A DNA stretch of 6,707 nt from Bacteriovorax stolpii (GTDB lineage Bacteria; Bdellovibrionota; Bacteriovoracia; Bacteriovoracales; Bacteriovoracaceae). A program made the translations under genes and the position numbers. The notes under the pieces were generated by a model that was given only the letters and a program-made list of their open reading frames with translations, was not told where the DNA came from and searched no databases. The stretch covers positions 1 through 6,707 of the forward strand of contig CAMDDI010000185.1 of the NCBI GenBank assembly GCA_945890905.1, written 5' to 3'. Below, one piece after another: positions 1 through 6,024 of this stretch (the stretch's first letter is position 1; every line of letters begins with the position of its first letter).

Positions 1-32
1 TGATACCGAAATCAATTATGGATAGAAGAAGA

Positions 33-61
33 AAGGTACTCCTAAAAAATAGGAGTACCTT
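33..61 (-). terminator. Probable intrinsic terminator of the small secreted-protein gene
   Basis: A perfect 12-bp inverted repeat (33-44 with 50-61, core AGGTACTCCT/AGGAGTACCT) encloses a 5-base loop and begins about ten bases after the minus-strand stop codon at 71-73. Read on the minus strand the stem is followed by TTCTTCTTCT, which is pyrimidine-rich but not a clean U-run. The hairpin is unmistakable. Its action as a rho-independent terminator is inferred from position and the imperfect T-tract. It could also act in either direction or stabilise the 3' end. Confidence 0.7.
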
Positions 62-70
62 AACTTAAAA

Positions 71-499
71 CTAATTTGTTTTTAAAACTACGACATAAAA
101 CTTTTTCATCACCACTTCGAACCCATTATCCTCAGTTACTGTTTTTGATTTCACCACAAACTGACAAAGTCCTGTGGCCTTAGGGAATTTATAACCAAAG
201 ATGCCACGTTTTACCAAATGAGCGCATTCTACTTGTTTACCTTCAACATCCAAAACAATTGAATCGCCTTGAAGAGAGAGGCCTGAAACTTTTGTACGGT
301 ATGAATCAGAATCTGAGTCTGTAAAACCACTGGCCACTTCGATTTCGACCCAGGCCCGACCCAACTCTTCATTGTGACCATAAGTAGATGAAATAGAATG
401 TTTTCCAGAAGTTCTGTTAGCATTGATTTCGAAAACCTCTAACTCAGCTGCAAACAGATTAAATGATGCAAGAACAAGAGTGGCAATAAAGAATTTCAT
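71..499 (-). CDS. Small secreted protein of unknown function
   Basis: A 142-residue protein that I do not recognise. It opens with a signal peptide: MKFF, a hydrophobic stretch to about residue 16, then LFAAEL, with likely cleavage near residue 17 or 18. The mature part of about 124 residues looks beta-rich, has an acidic Ser/Asp run (TDSDSDSY, about 60-67) and exactly two cysteines (Cys92 and Cys112) that could form a disulfide in the periplasm or outside the cell. There is no lipobox and no membrane segment after the signal. The start at 499 is preferred because AAGGAG (507-512) lies seven bases upstream. An in-frame ATG at 535 would add twelve residues ahead of the signal peptide and bury this Shine-Dalgarno inside the coding region. 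The gene lies 124 bases downstream of the acyltransferase gene on the same strand, with its own candidate regulatory repeats between them. Confidence 0.82.
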   Translation of the reverse strand: MKFFIATLVLASFNLFAAELEVFEINANRTSGKHSISSTYGHNEELGRAWVEIEVASGFTDSDSDSYRTKVSGLSLQGDSIVLDVEGKQVECAHLVKRGIFGYKFPKATGLCQFVVKSKTVTEDNGFEVVMKKFYVVVLKTN

Positions 500-534
500 T
501 TGGCTTCTCCTTAAGAAGTGTTTTTGATGAGGCA

Positions 535-540
535 CTTATA
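535..540 (-). promoter_or_regulatory. Candidate -10 box for the small secreted-protein gene
   Basis: On the minus strand TATAAG (reverse complement of 535-540) lies 35 bases upstream of the ATG at 499 and matches five of six bases of the TATAAT consensus. The hexamer 17 bases further upstream (CTTTCT) is a poor -35, which would fit a promoter that needs an activator. AT-rich DNA gives such matches often, so this is only a candidate. Confidence 0.3.
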
Positions 541-575
541 GCCTTAAAAAACAAATAAGAAAGATGCATTTTCGG

Positions 576-619
576 CTTAACTGAAACTGTAAGATACCTT
601 AACTCATACTTAACAAATG
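576..619. repeat. Four 11-bp-phased direct repeat units (CTTAAC type)
   Basis: On the plus strand CTTAAC occurs exactly at 576-581, 598-603 and 609-614, that is at offsets 0, 22 and 33. The skipped phase at 587 holds a weak relative, CTGTAA. Cut into 11-mers the block reads CTTAACTGAAA, CTGTAAGATAC, CTTAACTCATA, CTTAACAAATG. On the minus strand this is GTTAAG plus five bases. Direct repeats at one helical turn are the known layout of sites for PhoB/OmpR-family response regulators, and CTTAAC-like units are known in cyanobacterial and TTAACA-like units in Bacillus Pho boxes. The block sits about 77 to 120 bases upstream of the secreted-protein ATG, so regulation of that gene is inferred. The regulator itself is unknown. 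Confidence 0.5.
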
Positions 620-623
620 CTAT

Positions 624-1730
624 TTAAATATTTCTGAATGGTAGCTGAGATGATAGTTGCTCTATATCGGCGGCAAGAATTGTTTTTTCTTCTTCTATAT
701 ATCGACCGATCGCCTGAGAGAAATTCGCATTCTTAATTTTATGTGCACTATAAATTCTTGTAGGACGAAATCCTCTGGCAATTTTATGCTCACCCTGTGC
801 CCCAGCTTCAAAAACTTTCAAACCGCGTTCAATACAAAAATCAATCCCTTGATAATAGCATAGTTCAAAATGAAGATTCTCAATCATCAAGTTGGAACCC
901 CAATAGCGGCCATAAAGTTTTATTTGATCATAGAAAAAAAGTGAACCGGCAACTGGCCTATTATCTTTGCGGGCCTCAACGTACAAAACATTATCCTTCA
1001 TGGTTTCGAAGATCTTGATAAAAAACTCTTCTTTTAAGTAATCAATCCCCTGCTTATGATCAATAGTCGATAGATAAAACTCATACAGTTGTTTGGCGTG
1101 AATGGAATTTAAGTTTTTACCTGTAATTTTCTGAATAATTAATTCTGAATGTGATCTCTCAAGTCTAACATTTTTTGCCTTCTTCGTTTTTAAAGTATTA
1201 AGGTAATCATCAAAACTCATAAAATCTTGATTAAAAAAATGATACTGCATACTTTCGCGGATGAAATATCCTTGTTCTTTAAAAAATTCTTTTAAATCTG
1301 GTTTGATAAAAAGAAAATGTACTGAAGAGAGATTATTAGATTCATAGATTAATTCGAATTCATTGAGTAAACTCTTAGCAGCTTCTGGATCGAAGATGGA
1401 CATAATGAAAGGTGTTGTGTTGACAGGAGTAAATGGCAGCATTGAACTGATTTTTGGATAATACTGCAGTCCATTTTGCTGATAGGCACGGGCCCATTCC
1501 CAATCAAAAATATACTCTCCGTAACTATGACTTTTGATAAATCCATAAATTAAACTTTTTTGGTCATCACTTAAGAAAAATAAGGGGATCCATCCCGCTT
1601 CTTTACCAATAGAGCCACTCTCTTCAAGGGCCAAAAAGAATTCTCGCTTAAGAAATGGGTTATGATCAGGTAGCAGTTTATTCCAAACTTTCTCATCAAT
1701 ATCTAAAACCGATGTCAGGGGCTTCTTCAT
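624..1730 (-). CDS. COG3146/DUF482-type GNAT-fold (FemAB-like) acyltransferase
   Basis: A 368-residue protein of the COG3146 family (Pfam FemAB_like/DUF482), usually annotated as GNAT family N-acetyltransferase or 'peptidogalycan biosynthesis protein'. The length is typical of the family. Family hallmarks in order are HSYGEYIFDWEWA (68-80), YYPKISSMLPFTPV (90-103), the KKAKNVRLER stretch (183-192), GRYWGS (274-279), and the C-terminal block with LHFELCYYQGIDF (286-298), EAGAQGEHKIARGF (308-321) and PTRIYSAH (323-330). No signal peptide or membrane span is visible, so it is likely cytoplasmic. The true substrate of the family is not established; transfer of an acyl or aminoacyl group is inferred from fold. 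The ATG at 1730 is the first possible start after an in-frame TGA fifteen bases upstream. It has only a weak GAG as Shine-Dalgarno. It is transcribed divergently from the aromatic catabolism operon. Confidence 0.88.
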   Translation of the reverse strand: MKKPLTSVLDIDEKVWNKLLPDHNPFLKREFFLALEESGSIGKEAGWIPLFFLSDDQKSLIYGFIKSHSYGEYIFDWEWARAYQQNGLQYYPKISSMLPFTPVNTTPFIMSIFDPEAAKSLLNEFELIYESNNLSSVHFLFIKPDLKEFFKEQGYFIRESMQYHFFNQDFMSFDDYLNTLKTKKAKNVRLERSHSELIIQKITGKNLNSIHAKQLYEFYLSTIDHKQGIDYLKEEFFIKIFETMKDNVLYVEARKDNRPVAGSLFFYDQIKLYGRYWGSNLMIENLHFELCYYQGIDFCIERGLKVFEAGAQGEHKIARGFRPTRIYSAHKIKNANFSQAIGRYIEEEKTILAADIEQLSSQLPFRNI

Positions 1731-1774
1731 TGGTGAAGAATCTCATGGCGGTGATCGCAATTCTAGACTTAAGC

Positions 1775-1803
1775 TGTATAAAGGTAGTGGCCACTCGCAT
1801 CAA
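1775..1803 (-). promoter_or_regulatory. Candidate sigma70-type promoter for the acyltransferase gene
   Basis: On the minus strand TTGATG (1798-1803) and TATACA (1775-1780) are separated by exactly 17 bases. Each matches four of six consensus bases. Transcription would start near 1768, leaving a leader of about 38 bases before the ATG at 1730. The spacer contains the palindrome AGTGGCCACT, so a protein bound there would directly block or remodel this promoter. On the opposite strand the overlapping TATAAA (1777-1782) could be a -10 facing the hisC operon, but it lacks a good -35. Confidence 0.45.
1786..1795. promoter_or_regulatory. 10-bp perfect palindrome, possible operator
   Basis: AGTGGCCACT is its own reverse complement and lies between two divergent genes, inside the spacer of the candidate minus-strand promoter and just downstream of a possible plus-strand -10 (TATAAA, 1777-1782). 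The location suits an operator for a dimeric regulator acting on both directions. The short length means chance is possible, and no second copy of this palindrome was noticed in the window. Confidence 0.35.
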
Positions 1804-1851
1804 GACGTCATTGGTTTTGAGGTTTAGCTGAGGAAATGGTACTTTTATCCC

Positions 1852-2979
1852 ATGGAAAAGAAACTTGTCCCTGATTACATCGAAAAGTTAGAAGTCTATC
1901 AAGCAGGTAAGCCAATTGAAGAACTGGCCCGCGAGAGAGGACTCTTAAAGATTACAAAACTGGCGAGTAATGAAAATCCACTAGGGCCATCTCCTTTTGC
2001 AATCCGAGAAATGACTAATGCTCTTTGGGATGTTCATCGCTATCCAGATATGTTCGCTCATGATCTCAAAAATTCTCTTTGCGATCTTTATCACTTAAAA
2101 CCTCAGAATATTATTTTAGGAAATGGATCTGAAGGAATTATGGGTTATATCGTTCGTGCCTTTCTTCAGCCCAATGAAGAGGTGGTCACTTCAGAAAATA
2201 CATTTATTGGTTTTTTGATCCTGGCCAAATCAGTAGGGGCAAAACTTATTCAGGTACCTCGCAGGCCCGATTATAAATACGATGTGGTAGAGATGGCTAA
2301 GAAGATCACCCATAATACCAAAATTGTATATATCGCAAATCCAGATAATCCTACGGGCACTTATCTCACCAAGGAAGAATTTGATTATTTAATGAAGCAC
2401 GTACCTGATCACACAATTGTGATCTTAGATGAAGCCTATTTTGAATTTGCTCAAGGCCAGTGGGATTACCCAGATTCGATGAACTACCGCTATGACAATG
2501 TCATCACTCTCCGAACCTTCTCGAAAGCTTACGGCATTTCAGGAATTCGTTGCGGCTATGGTTTTGGTCATGAATATCTCATCGGAAATCTGCATAAAGT
2601 GAAGTTACCATTTGAGCCTGGAACCATTGCACAGAAAGGTGCCTATGGTGCTCTTAAAGATTATCCACACTTACTCAGAACCCTTGAGAACAATAAAGAA
2701 AATTATGAGGAACTCTTTGAATACCTCACAATTCATGGTTTTCATCCGATCCCATCAGTCACCAATTTTATCACCCTCAAAACCGGATCCGAAGAGGCAA
2801 GCCTCTTCTTGTATGATCACCTCTTAGCACATGGAGTGATTATTCGTCCTCTGCGCGCCAATTTGATGCCAGATCATGTCCGTATATCAATCGGTACGAA
2901 AGAAGAAATGAATCACTTTTATCAAGCGATGGATGATGTTCTTCCACGCTACCGTAAAAAATTTGGAGCCTCTCCATGA
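1852..2979 (+). CDS. hisC: HisC-family PLP aminotransferase, probably acting on aromatic amino acids
   Basis: A complete 375-residue fold-type I, class I/II aminotransferase of the histidinol-phosphate aminotransferase family. Visible landmarks are KLASNENPLG (36-45), NPDNPTG (163-169, Asn166 near PLP), ILDEAYFEF (191-199, Asp193 for the pyridine nitrogen, Tyr196), TFSKAYGISGIRCGYG (222-237, Lys225 Schiff base, Arg233 phosphate contact) and DHVRISIG (341-348, Arg344 for the substrate carboxylate). No key residue is missing. The family normally makes histidinol phosphate, but HisC proteins are known to transaminate aromatic amino acids too. Here the gene overlaps an FAH-family hydrolase and heads an operon with homogentisate dioxygenase, with no other his gene nearby, so tyrosine/phenylalanine to arylpyruvate is the more likely reaction (inference). 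ATG at 1852 is the first ATG after the in-frame TAG at 1825. The only Shine-Dalgarno-like run (GAGGA, 1830-1834) is too far upstream. Confidence 0.9.
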   Translation: MEKKLVPDYIEKLEVYQAGKPIEELARERGLLKITKLASNENPLGPSPFAIREMTNALWDVHRYPDMFAHDLKNSLCDLYHLKPQNIILGNGSEGIMGYIVRAFLQPNEEVVTSENTFIGFLILAKSVGAKLIQVPRRPDYKYDVVEMAKKITHNTKIVYIANPDNPTGTYLTKEEFDYLMKHVPDHTIVILDEAYFEFAQGQWDYPDSMNYRYDNVITLRTFSKAYGISGIRCGYGFGHEYLIGNLHKVKLPFEPGTIAQKGAYGALKDYPHLLRTLENNKENYEELFEYLTIHGFHPIPSVTNFITLKTGSEEASLFLYDHLLAHGVIIRPLRANLMPDHVRISIGTKEEMNHFYQAMDDVLPRYRKKFGASP

Positions 2980-3986
2980 AAATCTGTACCTTTAAGCGTC
3001 CATCACCTTTAGGCATGCAAAAGCGATTAGGAATTTTTATCGATGATAAAACTCTCATTGATGTCAATTTGGTATGGCGTGCAGAATATGAGAAATCCGG
3101 TTTTTATGATCCCGAGAAACGAGCTGATCTTTTTTCGCCAGCTTCGCTTTCTTTGTTTTTAAAATTACATCAAGACAATGCCATTGCAAAATTACAAGAA
3201 ACCCTAGATCTCTATAAAATTTTAGCAAAAGCGGGAATTCTAAAAACTAAGCAGGAAGCAGAGCTCTCTGTGGCATTAAATTCATTAGGGTTGCGCTTAG
3301 ATGCTCCATTGGATGATATCGGGATGTACCGGGATTTTTTTGCTCATGAAAAGCATGTGAAGACTGGTTTTGAAAAAAGAAGCGAGCCAATTCCTCCTGC
3401 GTGGTTTGAAATCCCGGCCTACTATAAAGGGGGAAATCTAGGATTTATTGGACAAGATGATGTGATTCCTTGGCCATTTTATTCAGAACAAATTGATTAC
3501 GAACTTGAACTCGGTGTTGTCATCGGGCGGGATGGAAAAAATGTAAAAGCTAATGATATTAAGAAGCATATTTTTGGATTTACCATCCTCAATGATATTT
3601 CGGCCCGTGATATTCAACGTAAAGAAATGTCAATTCGTCTGGGACCAGCTAAAGGTAAAGACTGGTGTTCGGTGATGGGCCCAGTGATTGTGACCTTTGA
3701 TGAATTTAATTATGTAGAACCAAATCTCACCATGACTGCTTCTGTAAACGGAGAAGAATGGTCAAGGGGACAATCTGGAGACTCTCACTACTCATGGGGT
3801 GAAATGATCGAGCACATGGGAATGGAAGAGTGGATCCGGGCCACAGATTTTATTGGCTCAGGGACTGTAGGCACAGGATGTGGACTTGAGCTTGATCGAT
3901 GGATTAAGCCCGGGGATAAGCTTGAGCTCTCAATTGAGCGAATTGGAACTTTGAAAAATACTGTTGGAAAACCTAACAAAGCATAA
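2976..3986 (+). CDS. Fumarylacetoacetate hydrolase family protein
   Basis: A 336-residue member of the FAH superfamily (Pfam FAA_hydrolase), likely cleaving fumarylacetoacetate to fumarate and acetoacetate, the last step of tyrosine breakdown. The N-terminal part of about 110 residues precedes the catalytic domain. By comparison with mouse FAH the metal ligands are Asp120 (RDFFAHEKHV), Glu176 and Glu178 (DYELELGVVIG) and Asp207 (LNDISARD), the catalytic His is His127, and Lys228 (GPAKGKDW) matches the active-site Lys. The C-terminal GTVGTGCGLE (296-305) supplies the usual late Glu305. It is about 80 residues shorter than animal FAH and matches the shorter bacterial class. The start overlaps the aminotransferase stop as ATGA, with GGAG at 2965-2968 seven bases upstream, so the two genes are translationally coupled. 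The substrate is inferred from the adjacent dioxygenase gene. Confidence 0.9.
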   Translation: MKICTFKRPSPLGMQKRLGIFIDDKTLIDVNLVWRAEYEKSGFYDPEKRADLFSPASLSLFLKLHQDNAIAKLQETLDLYKILAKAGILKTKQEAELSVALNSLGLRLDAPLDDIGMYRDFFAHEKHVKTGFEKRSEPIPPAWFEIPAYYKGGNLGFIGQDDVIPWPFYSEQIDYELELGVVIGRDGKNVKANDIKKHIFGFTILNDISARDIQRKEMSIRLGPAKGKDWCSVMGPVIVTFDEFNYVEPNLTMTASVNGEEWSRGQSGDSHYSWGEMIEHMGMEEWIRATDFIGSGTVGTGCGLELDRWIKPGDKLELSIERIGTLKNTVGKPNKA

Positions 3987-3995
3987 GGATAAATT

Positions 3996-5093
3996 ATGGC
4001 AGAGAATTTTAAGGCCAGTGGAGTTTACACAAAACAGGCACACGTAAAAATTCCTGAAGGCATGTATGAAGAAGAGCATGGACGAAAAGGCTTCTTTGGA
4101 CGCGTCTCTCACCTCTACCACGAATATAAGCCCACTGACTGGACACACATTGTTGGAGATCTCAAACCACGCAACTTACCTCCACTCTATGATGAAGCTG
4201 CTTTCCAAAATAAGTTTGTGAAGATTCTGTATAATCACGATGTGGAAATTTATTTGGGTGCTAGAACAGAGAGCTATACTAGCTTTTTTAGAAATGCTGA
4301 TCACGATGAAATGTTTTTTGTCCATGAAGGCGAAGGCCGCATGGAAACAATGTATGGACATATTCCTTTTGTGAAAGGGGACTACATCATCATTCCACGA
4401 GGCACGACTTATAAAACATTTATCTTAAAGCCCTGCAAATTTTTAAAGATAGAATCTAATTCTGAATTTGAAGAACCTTCTCGCGGAATTCTGGGGCCTA
4501 ATGCGCTTTATGATCAAACAGCGAAATTTGTTCCGGAAGCAGCTGTAGGCAGTGAGCATGATCTCAAAGAGTACTGCATTGATATTAAACATCGTGGAGA
4601 AATCACTCGGGTGACTTATCCTTTCAATCCACTGGATGCAGTTGGTTGGAAAGGTTCATTGTATCCTTGGAAACTTTCTATTTATGATTACTGCCCAATT
4701 AATTCTCACCGCTACCATATACCTCCTTCAGGTCACACTACATTTGTGAGTCAGAACTTTGTGATTTGCTCTTTTGTGGCCAGGCCTCTTGAACATACAA
4801 AAGAGCAAGTACTTAAAGTTCCCTTCTTTCACTCCAATATTGATTACGACGAAGTTCTCTTCTACCATCAGGGGAATTTCTTCTCTCGGGATAATATCGA
4901 TGCTGGGGCCATTACTTATCATCCTCAAGGAATCAATCACGGACCTCATCCCAAAGCTTTTCTAAAGGCCAATGAAAATGAATTTACTGATGAGTTTGCA
5001 GTGATGATTGATGCCAGGAACCCACTCGAAATGACAGATGCCTTCAATAAATACGAAAACAAAGAGTATTGGAAGAGCTGGATGGTCAGGTAA
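3996..5093 (+). CDS. hmgA: Homogentisate 1,2-dioxygenase (short form)
   Basis: A 365-residue cupin-type dioxygenase that opens the aromatic ring of homogentisate to give maleylacetoacetate, using Fe(II) and O2 in the cytoplasm. The N-terminal cupin includes DHDEMFFVHEGEGRMET (102-118) and GDYIIIPRGTTYK (128-140). The C-terminal part carries the iron site: His279 (PFFHSNIDYDE), Glu286 and His315 (YHPQGINHGPHPKA), matching human His335, Glu341 and His371 with one residue inserted between the first two. His309 and His241/His247 are further candidate active-site histidines. It is clearly shorter than the roughly 430-445 residue human and Pseudomonas enzymes, lacking mainly N-terminal material, as in other short bacterial forms. 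AAGGAT (3985-3990) gives a Shine-Dalgarno five bases before ATG, and the gene starts nine bases after the FAH stop, so it belongs to the same operon. No terminator hairpin with a T-run follows it. Confidence 0.9.
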   Translation: MAENFKASGVYTKQAHVKIPEGMYEEEHGRKGFFGRVSHLYHEYKPTDWTHIVGDLKPRNLPPLYDEAAFQNKFVKILYNHDVEIYLGARTESYTSFFRNADHDEMFFVHEGEGRMETMYGHIPFVKGDYIIIPRGTTYKTFILKPCKFLKIESNSEFEEPSRGILGPNALYDQTAKFVPEAAVGSEHDLKEYCIDIKHRGEITRVTYPFNPLDAVGWKGSLYPWKLSIYDYCPINSHRYHIPPSGHTTFVSQNFVICSFVARPLEHTKEQVLKVPFFHSNIDYDEVLFYHQGNFFSRDNIDAGAITYHPQGINHGPHPKAFLKANENEFTDEFAVMIDARNPLEMTDAFNKYENKEYWKSWMVR

Positions 5094-5116
5094 GAGAGAT
5101 ACACATTTTTCCATCT

Positions 5117-5132
5117 TTTATCTTGTGATAAA
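5117..5132. repeat. Short inverted repeat in front of the outer-membrane protein gene
   Basis: TTTATC (5117-5122) and GATAAA (5127-5132) form a perfect 6-bp inverted repeat with a TTGT spacer. It lies in the 79-base gap between homogentisate dioxygenase and the beta-barrel gene, about 40 bases before the ATG. No T-run follows, so it is not a convincing terminator. It could be a small operator, and GATAAA with the preceding TG could also serve as an extended -10 (TGTGATAAA). In such AT-rich sequence chance is a real alternative. Confidence 0.25.
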
Positions 5133-5172
5133 TAAGCGAAAATAGAAGTTCTTATTTATTAAAGGACAACTC

Positions 5173-5970
5173 ATGAAGATGGCCCTCGCTTGTTTACTCG
5201 CTTTAATCTCATTTTCGGCACTGGCCATCCCAGCACTGAACAACCTCTCAAAAGAAGATGTAGAAAAAGTGGGGAATGAATTCGCCGCTAACTTCAGTCA
5301 CACCACTGTTTCTGCTCCTGAGACTGATGGTTTATGGGGTGCTGAAGTGGGTTTGATTGGGGGAGCGACTGCATCTCCAAATTTACGCAAAATTGTAAAT
5401 TCTTCTGGCGGAGATGGATCTGACTTTAAGCATATTTATCACGGTGGATTGATGGGTCGTGCTCACTTGCCTCTGGATTTTTTCTTTGAAGCCACTTATT
5501 TTCCTCAAAGAGAAATCAGTGATGTCAAAGTTCAAAATAAAACCATTGGTGCAGGTTGGAATGCTGGTGGATTCTTTGGCTTACCTCTGGATCTAGCTGC
5601 AGGAATAAATTTCTCCAGTGGAGATGTAGCCTTTACTCAGAATCAAGCCGGAACTGTAACGGGTGCCACTAAGGTTAATGTTAATACCAAATCATCAATC
5701 TATTGGATCGGTGCAAGTAAGACATTTCTTTTCTTCACTCCTTACGTGAAAGTTGGTTATGCTCATACACAAGCTGAGATTGACGTAAGTAACTCTGGAA
5801 ATGTTGGTATCTTTAGCTACAAAGCAGCTCAAAATGAAACAGTAGATAAAAACGGTGCCTATCTCACAATCGGCGGTAATCTACAGTTTTTCTTTTTCAA
5901 ACTAGGCTTTGAAGGAACTCAGATAAATACCGTGAAGAGTCTTACGGGTAAACTTTCCTTAGATTTCTAA
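5173..5970 (+). CDS. Predicted outer-membrane beta-barrel protein
   Basis: A 265-residue exported protein with no name I can assign. Residues 1-18 are a signal peptide (MKMALACLLALISFSALA, cleavage after ALA at 18). After a short polar, possibly helical segment (about 24-42), the rest alternates amphipathic strands and turns: for example GLWGAEVGLIGG (53-64), FFFEATYFP (103-111), IYWIGASKTFLFFTPYVKVGYAHT (176-199), AYLTIGGNLQFFFFKLGFEGTQ (229-250), and a final strand GKLSLDF. The C-terminal phenylalanine and the ten or so strands are typical of outer-membrane barrels recognised by the Bam machinery. AAAGGA (5161-5166) lies six bases before the ATG, a good Shine-Dalgarno. It follows hmgA by 79 bases with no clear terminator, so read-through from the catabolic operon is possible. 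It ends in its own strong terminator. Substrate or role cannot be told from sequence. Confidence 0.85.
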   Translation: MKMALACLLALISFSALAIPALNNLSKEDVEKVGNEFAANFSHTTVSAPETDGLWGAEVGLIGGATASPNLRKIVNSSGGDGSDFKHIYHGGLMGRAHLPLDFFFEATYFPQREISDVKVQNKTIGAGWNAGGFFGLPLDLAAGINFSSGDVAFTQNQAGTVTGATKVNVNTKSSIYWIGASKTFLFFTPYVKVGYAHTQAEIDVSNSGNVGIFSYKAAQNETVDKNGAYLTIGGNLQFFFFKLGFEGTQINTVKSLTGKLSLDF

Positions 5971-5987
5971 AAATTAAGTGTTTTCAT

Positions 5988-6010
5988 AAGGGCCTTCGGG
6001 CCTTTTTTTT
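5988..6010 (+). terminator. Strong intrinsic terminator after the outer-membrane protein gene
   Basis: A 7-bp stem, AAGGGCC (5988-5994) with GGCCTTT (5999-6005) including one G-U pair, is closed by a C(TTCG)G tetraloop and runs into eight Ts (6003-6010). This is a textbook rho-independent terminator located 17 bases after the stop codon at 5968-5970. Its T-tract directly touches the candidate -10 box of the next gene. Confidence 0.93.
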
Positions 6011-6015
6011 ATTAT
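6010..6015 (+). promoter_or_regulatory. Candidate -10 box for the flavin reductase-like gene
   Basis: TATTAT matches five of six bases of TATAAT and begins on the last T of the terminator T-run. A start about seven bases downstream would fall at 6021-6025, leaving zero to four bases before the ATG at 6025. No recognisable -35 is present at 16-18 bases, since that place is taken by the terminator stem. There is also no Shine-Dalgarno before the gene, which fits a leaderless transcript. Confidence 0.4.
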
Positions 6016-6024
6016 GCTAGACCA

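Noticed and set aside
500..535. Upstream in-frame ATG at 535 for the small secreted protein
   Set aside because: It would place twelve polar residues before the signal peptide and bury the ideal AAGGAG at 507-512. The ATG at 499 explains both features.
500..623. Terminator for the acyltransferase gene
   Set aside because: No stem with a T-run follows its stop codon. The GCATTT/AAATGC pair at the ends of 566-619 is too far apart to be convincing.
657..1018. Open frames on the plus strand opposite the acyltransferase gene
   Set aside because: They are antisense to a well-conserved gene, lack recognisable domains and Shine-Dalgarno sites, and read as shadows.
1762..1773. Adjacent 6-bp palindromes TCTAGA and CTTAAG
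   Set aside because: Six-base palindromes are frequent by chance and these are not placed in a promoter-like arrangement of their own. The single CTTAAG is unrelated in phase to the 576-619 array.
3788..4148. Minus-strand open frames spanning the FAH/hmgA junction
   Set aside because: Both plus-strand genes here are complete with conserved motifs, and the antisense frames resemble no family.
4728..4965. Open frames on both strands inside the homogentisate dioxygenase gene
   Set aside because: They cover the region coding the iron-binding site of hmgA and have no features of their own.
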